Below, piece after piece: positions 63,062 through 64,000 of a DNA stretch of 64,000 bases. How positions within the stretch are numbered: position 1 is the first letter of the stretch; the number at the start of each line of letters is the position of its first letter. Under the pieces are notes generated by a model that searched no databases, was not told where the DNA came from, and was given only the letters and a program-made list of their open reading frames with translations. This DNA is from Clostridiales bacterium S5-A14a (GTDB lineage Bacteria > Bacillota > Clostridia > Peptostreptococcales > Anaerovoracaceae). The position numbers were made by a program, and so were the translations under genes. The DNA lies in the NCBI GenBank assembly GCA_000758905.1, contig JRNA01000003.1, positions 124,001 to 188,000 of the forward strand. Direction: 5' to 3'.

Positions 63062-63092
63062 TGAACTCTACAAGAAATTTCAATAGAGTTCA
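63062..63092. other. Inverted repeat between the two surface protein genes
   Basis: TGAACTCTA / TAGAGTTCA, a perfect 9-bp stem with a 13-nt loop and no T run. It may be an operator or attenuating hairpin for the second gene; TTGAAC at 63061 with TAGAGT 17 bp later is a weak promoter match in the same place. Confidence 0.45.
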
Positions 63093-63140
63093 TGATAAAT
63101 ACAATAACAATCAAAATCATTATGTAAGAAAGGAAACAAT

Positions 63141-64000
63141 ATGAACATGAAAAAACAATCAAAAAAGATGGTTGGCAAATGTTTATCTATCTTTACTGCC
63201 TTGCTGCTGGTACTGAGCTTCATGCCGGGTACGGCAGCGGTATACGCACAAGGCAGCGGCACAACACTTGCTGTGGCACAGTATACGAGAGCTCCAGGGA
63301 AAGTAGCTGAAGGCTCAACCGCCACGAATGCGACCTATAGCGGAACCTGGGAAGCCAGCGTGCCGATGGGAAAAGTCATGTCAGCCATTGAAGATAAGAT
63401 GAAGTTGGCGGCTGATAAAAATGCCTATCCTCATGGCAAAGATGGAAAGAATGAAATTGCTTATGTGGAATATACGGTCACCTTTCCGGCTGAAGCGACT
63501 ATTGACGATTCGAAGATCGAGATGAAAAATACGACGGCGATGTTTGACGGTCGCAGATTTGAGTATTCGGTTTCCGGACAGTCCGTTACGTTTAAGTTCC
63601 GGCTTAATGATGTGAATTGGCCTACGATTTATAACTACTACAATAACGATGGCGGCGCAAATTCCGATAAAACCATCACCTTCTCCATTCCCTATACGGT
63701 GACGGCGAAGAGCAAAGCGGAGGCGGAGAAAGCTGAGAAAGCGAAAATCACCGCACAAGGCAATTTTGAGACACATCCATCAGGAAGCTTATATTCTTGG
63801 TATAAGGAGGTCTATAACACCGATACCAGCTCATTGTCCCTTGCTACCAACTTCTCGAATGCTGACTGCTTTAGAAATGCGCCGGGTTCTTCGGATCCGC
63901 AGACCCCGGATCCGAAGAAACCGGATCCACAGGATAATCCAAAACCCTCAGAAACAGCCATCTCTCTAGATGCTGACCTACTACTGGGTGATAATACGGG
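63141..64000 (+). CDS. Second exported surface protein, 3'-truncated by the window end
   Basis: Open frame from ATG 63141 (AAAGGAAA upstream) to the last base, at least 286 residues. Signal peptide of about 37 residues ending AVYA. A mature N-terminal domain of unknown family follows (about 60-185, 'YSGTWEASVPMGKVMSAIED', 'YVEYTVTFPAEATIDDSKI'), with a Lys/Glu/Ala-rich helix near 195-205. From about 250 on there is a Pro/Asp/Lys linker ('DPQTPDPKKPDPQD'). Base composition and codons (CCG, ACG, GCG) match the GC-rich module of the previous gene and not the rest of the window. Probably another wall-anchored protein; the anchor is not in view. Confidence 0.75.
   Translation, partial: MNMKKQSKKMVGKCLSIFTALLLVLSFMPGTAAVYAQGSGTTLAVAQYTRAPGKVAEGSTATNATYSGTWEASVPMGKVMSAIEDKMKLAADKNAYPHGKDGKNEIAYVEYTVTFPAEATIDDSKIEMKNTTAMFDGRRFEYSVSGQSVTFKFRLNDVNWPTIYNYYNNDGGANSDKTITFSIPYTVTAKSKAEAEKAEKAKITAQGNFETHPSGSLYSWYKEVYNTDTSSLSLATNFSNADCFRNAPGSSDPQTPDPKKPDPQDNPKPSETAISLDADLLLGDNT

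Noticed and set aside
1-64000. CRISPR array, prophage or intact insertion sequence
   Set aside because: No spaced direct repeats, phage structural genes, integrase or transposase with terminal inverted repeats were seen.

Overview
The window is a bacterial chromosome segment of moderate to low GC with strong GGAGG-type ribosome binding sites and compact operons. Gene content (SepF, YlxM-Ffh, NrdR, RqcH, RNase Y, KhpA, butyryl-CoA dehydrogenase with EtfBA, FprA, sortase-type surface proteins, no outer-membrane genes) points to an anaerobic Gram-positive Firmicute of class Clostridia. A non-sporulating, mucosa-associated butyrate producer of the Eubacterium/Mogibacterium kind is my best guess, but the species is not determined. 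No tRNA, rRNA, CRISPR array or intact insertion sequence was seen.

Layout. 1-1654: end of a BmpA-type nucleoside ABC importer (two permeases). 1749-4542: a secreted trigger-factor-like lipoprotein and a Na+/alanine symporter. 4729-7279: thiol peroxidase (minus strand), then nrdR, cmk, radC. 7328-14395: rod-shape and division block mreB-mreC-mreD-pbp2-minD, with rodA convergent to it. 14595-18587: RNase Y, then a cysteine desulfurase/ThiI pair for tRNA thiolation. 18853-21928: bcd-etfB-etfA, the electron-bifurcating step of butyrate formation. 22068-27666: MATE exporter, LCP cell-wall ligase, ThrS without a TGS domain, SppA. 27764-36270: one long translation/RNA-modification/division stretch (ylxM-ffh-rpsP-khpA-rimM-trmD, then a HlyD-like protein, yggS-sepF-yggT-divIVA, lspA-rluD). 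36361-40959: a tiny zinc-finger protein, a lipase, a small alarmone synthetase, RqcH and YicC. 41158-46157: peptide uptake and breakdown (OPT transporter, PqqD-like protein, dipeptidase), then rpsU-yqeY. 46259-52096: radical SAM enzyme, RdgB and an envelope cluster (YihY, a VanG-like D-Ala ligase, lipid kinase, PAP2 phosphatase). 52290-54900: two paralogous LysM-G5 cell-wall hydrolases with matching promoters. 55014-57307: PHP phosphoesterase and FprA flavoprotein. 57756-64000: two large surface proteins, the second cut by the window end.

Most of the window is ordinary housekeeping. The strongest candidate for an unusual system is the surface-protein locus from 57.4 kb to the end. A 1749-residue protein built of Cna-B/SpaA/pilin-type domains is preceded by a (CAGA)6 tetranucleotide repeat 30 bp upstream of its predicted -35 box. 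It also has a G8 tract inside its coding sequence, a QPGTG sorting motif instead of LPXTG, and a sharp internal change of base composition. Together these suggest a phase-variable, mosaic adhesin. Other points worth a look are an unlisted 33-residue CxxC/CxxC protein at 36361-36462, the shared promoter and palindrome architecture of the two LysM-G5 hydrolases, a MinD without its membrane helix or MinC/MinE neighbours, and a D-Ala ligase of the VanG (D-Ser) type without other van genes nearby.
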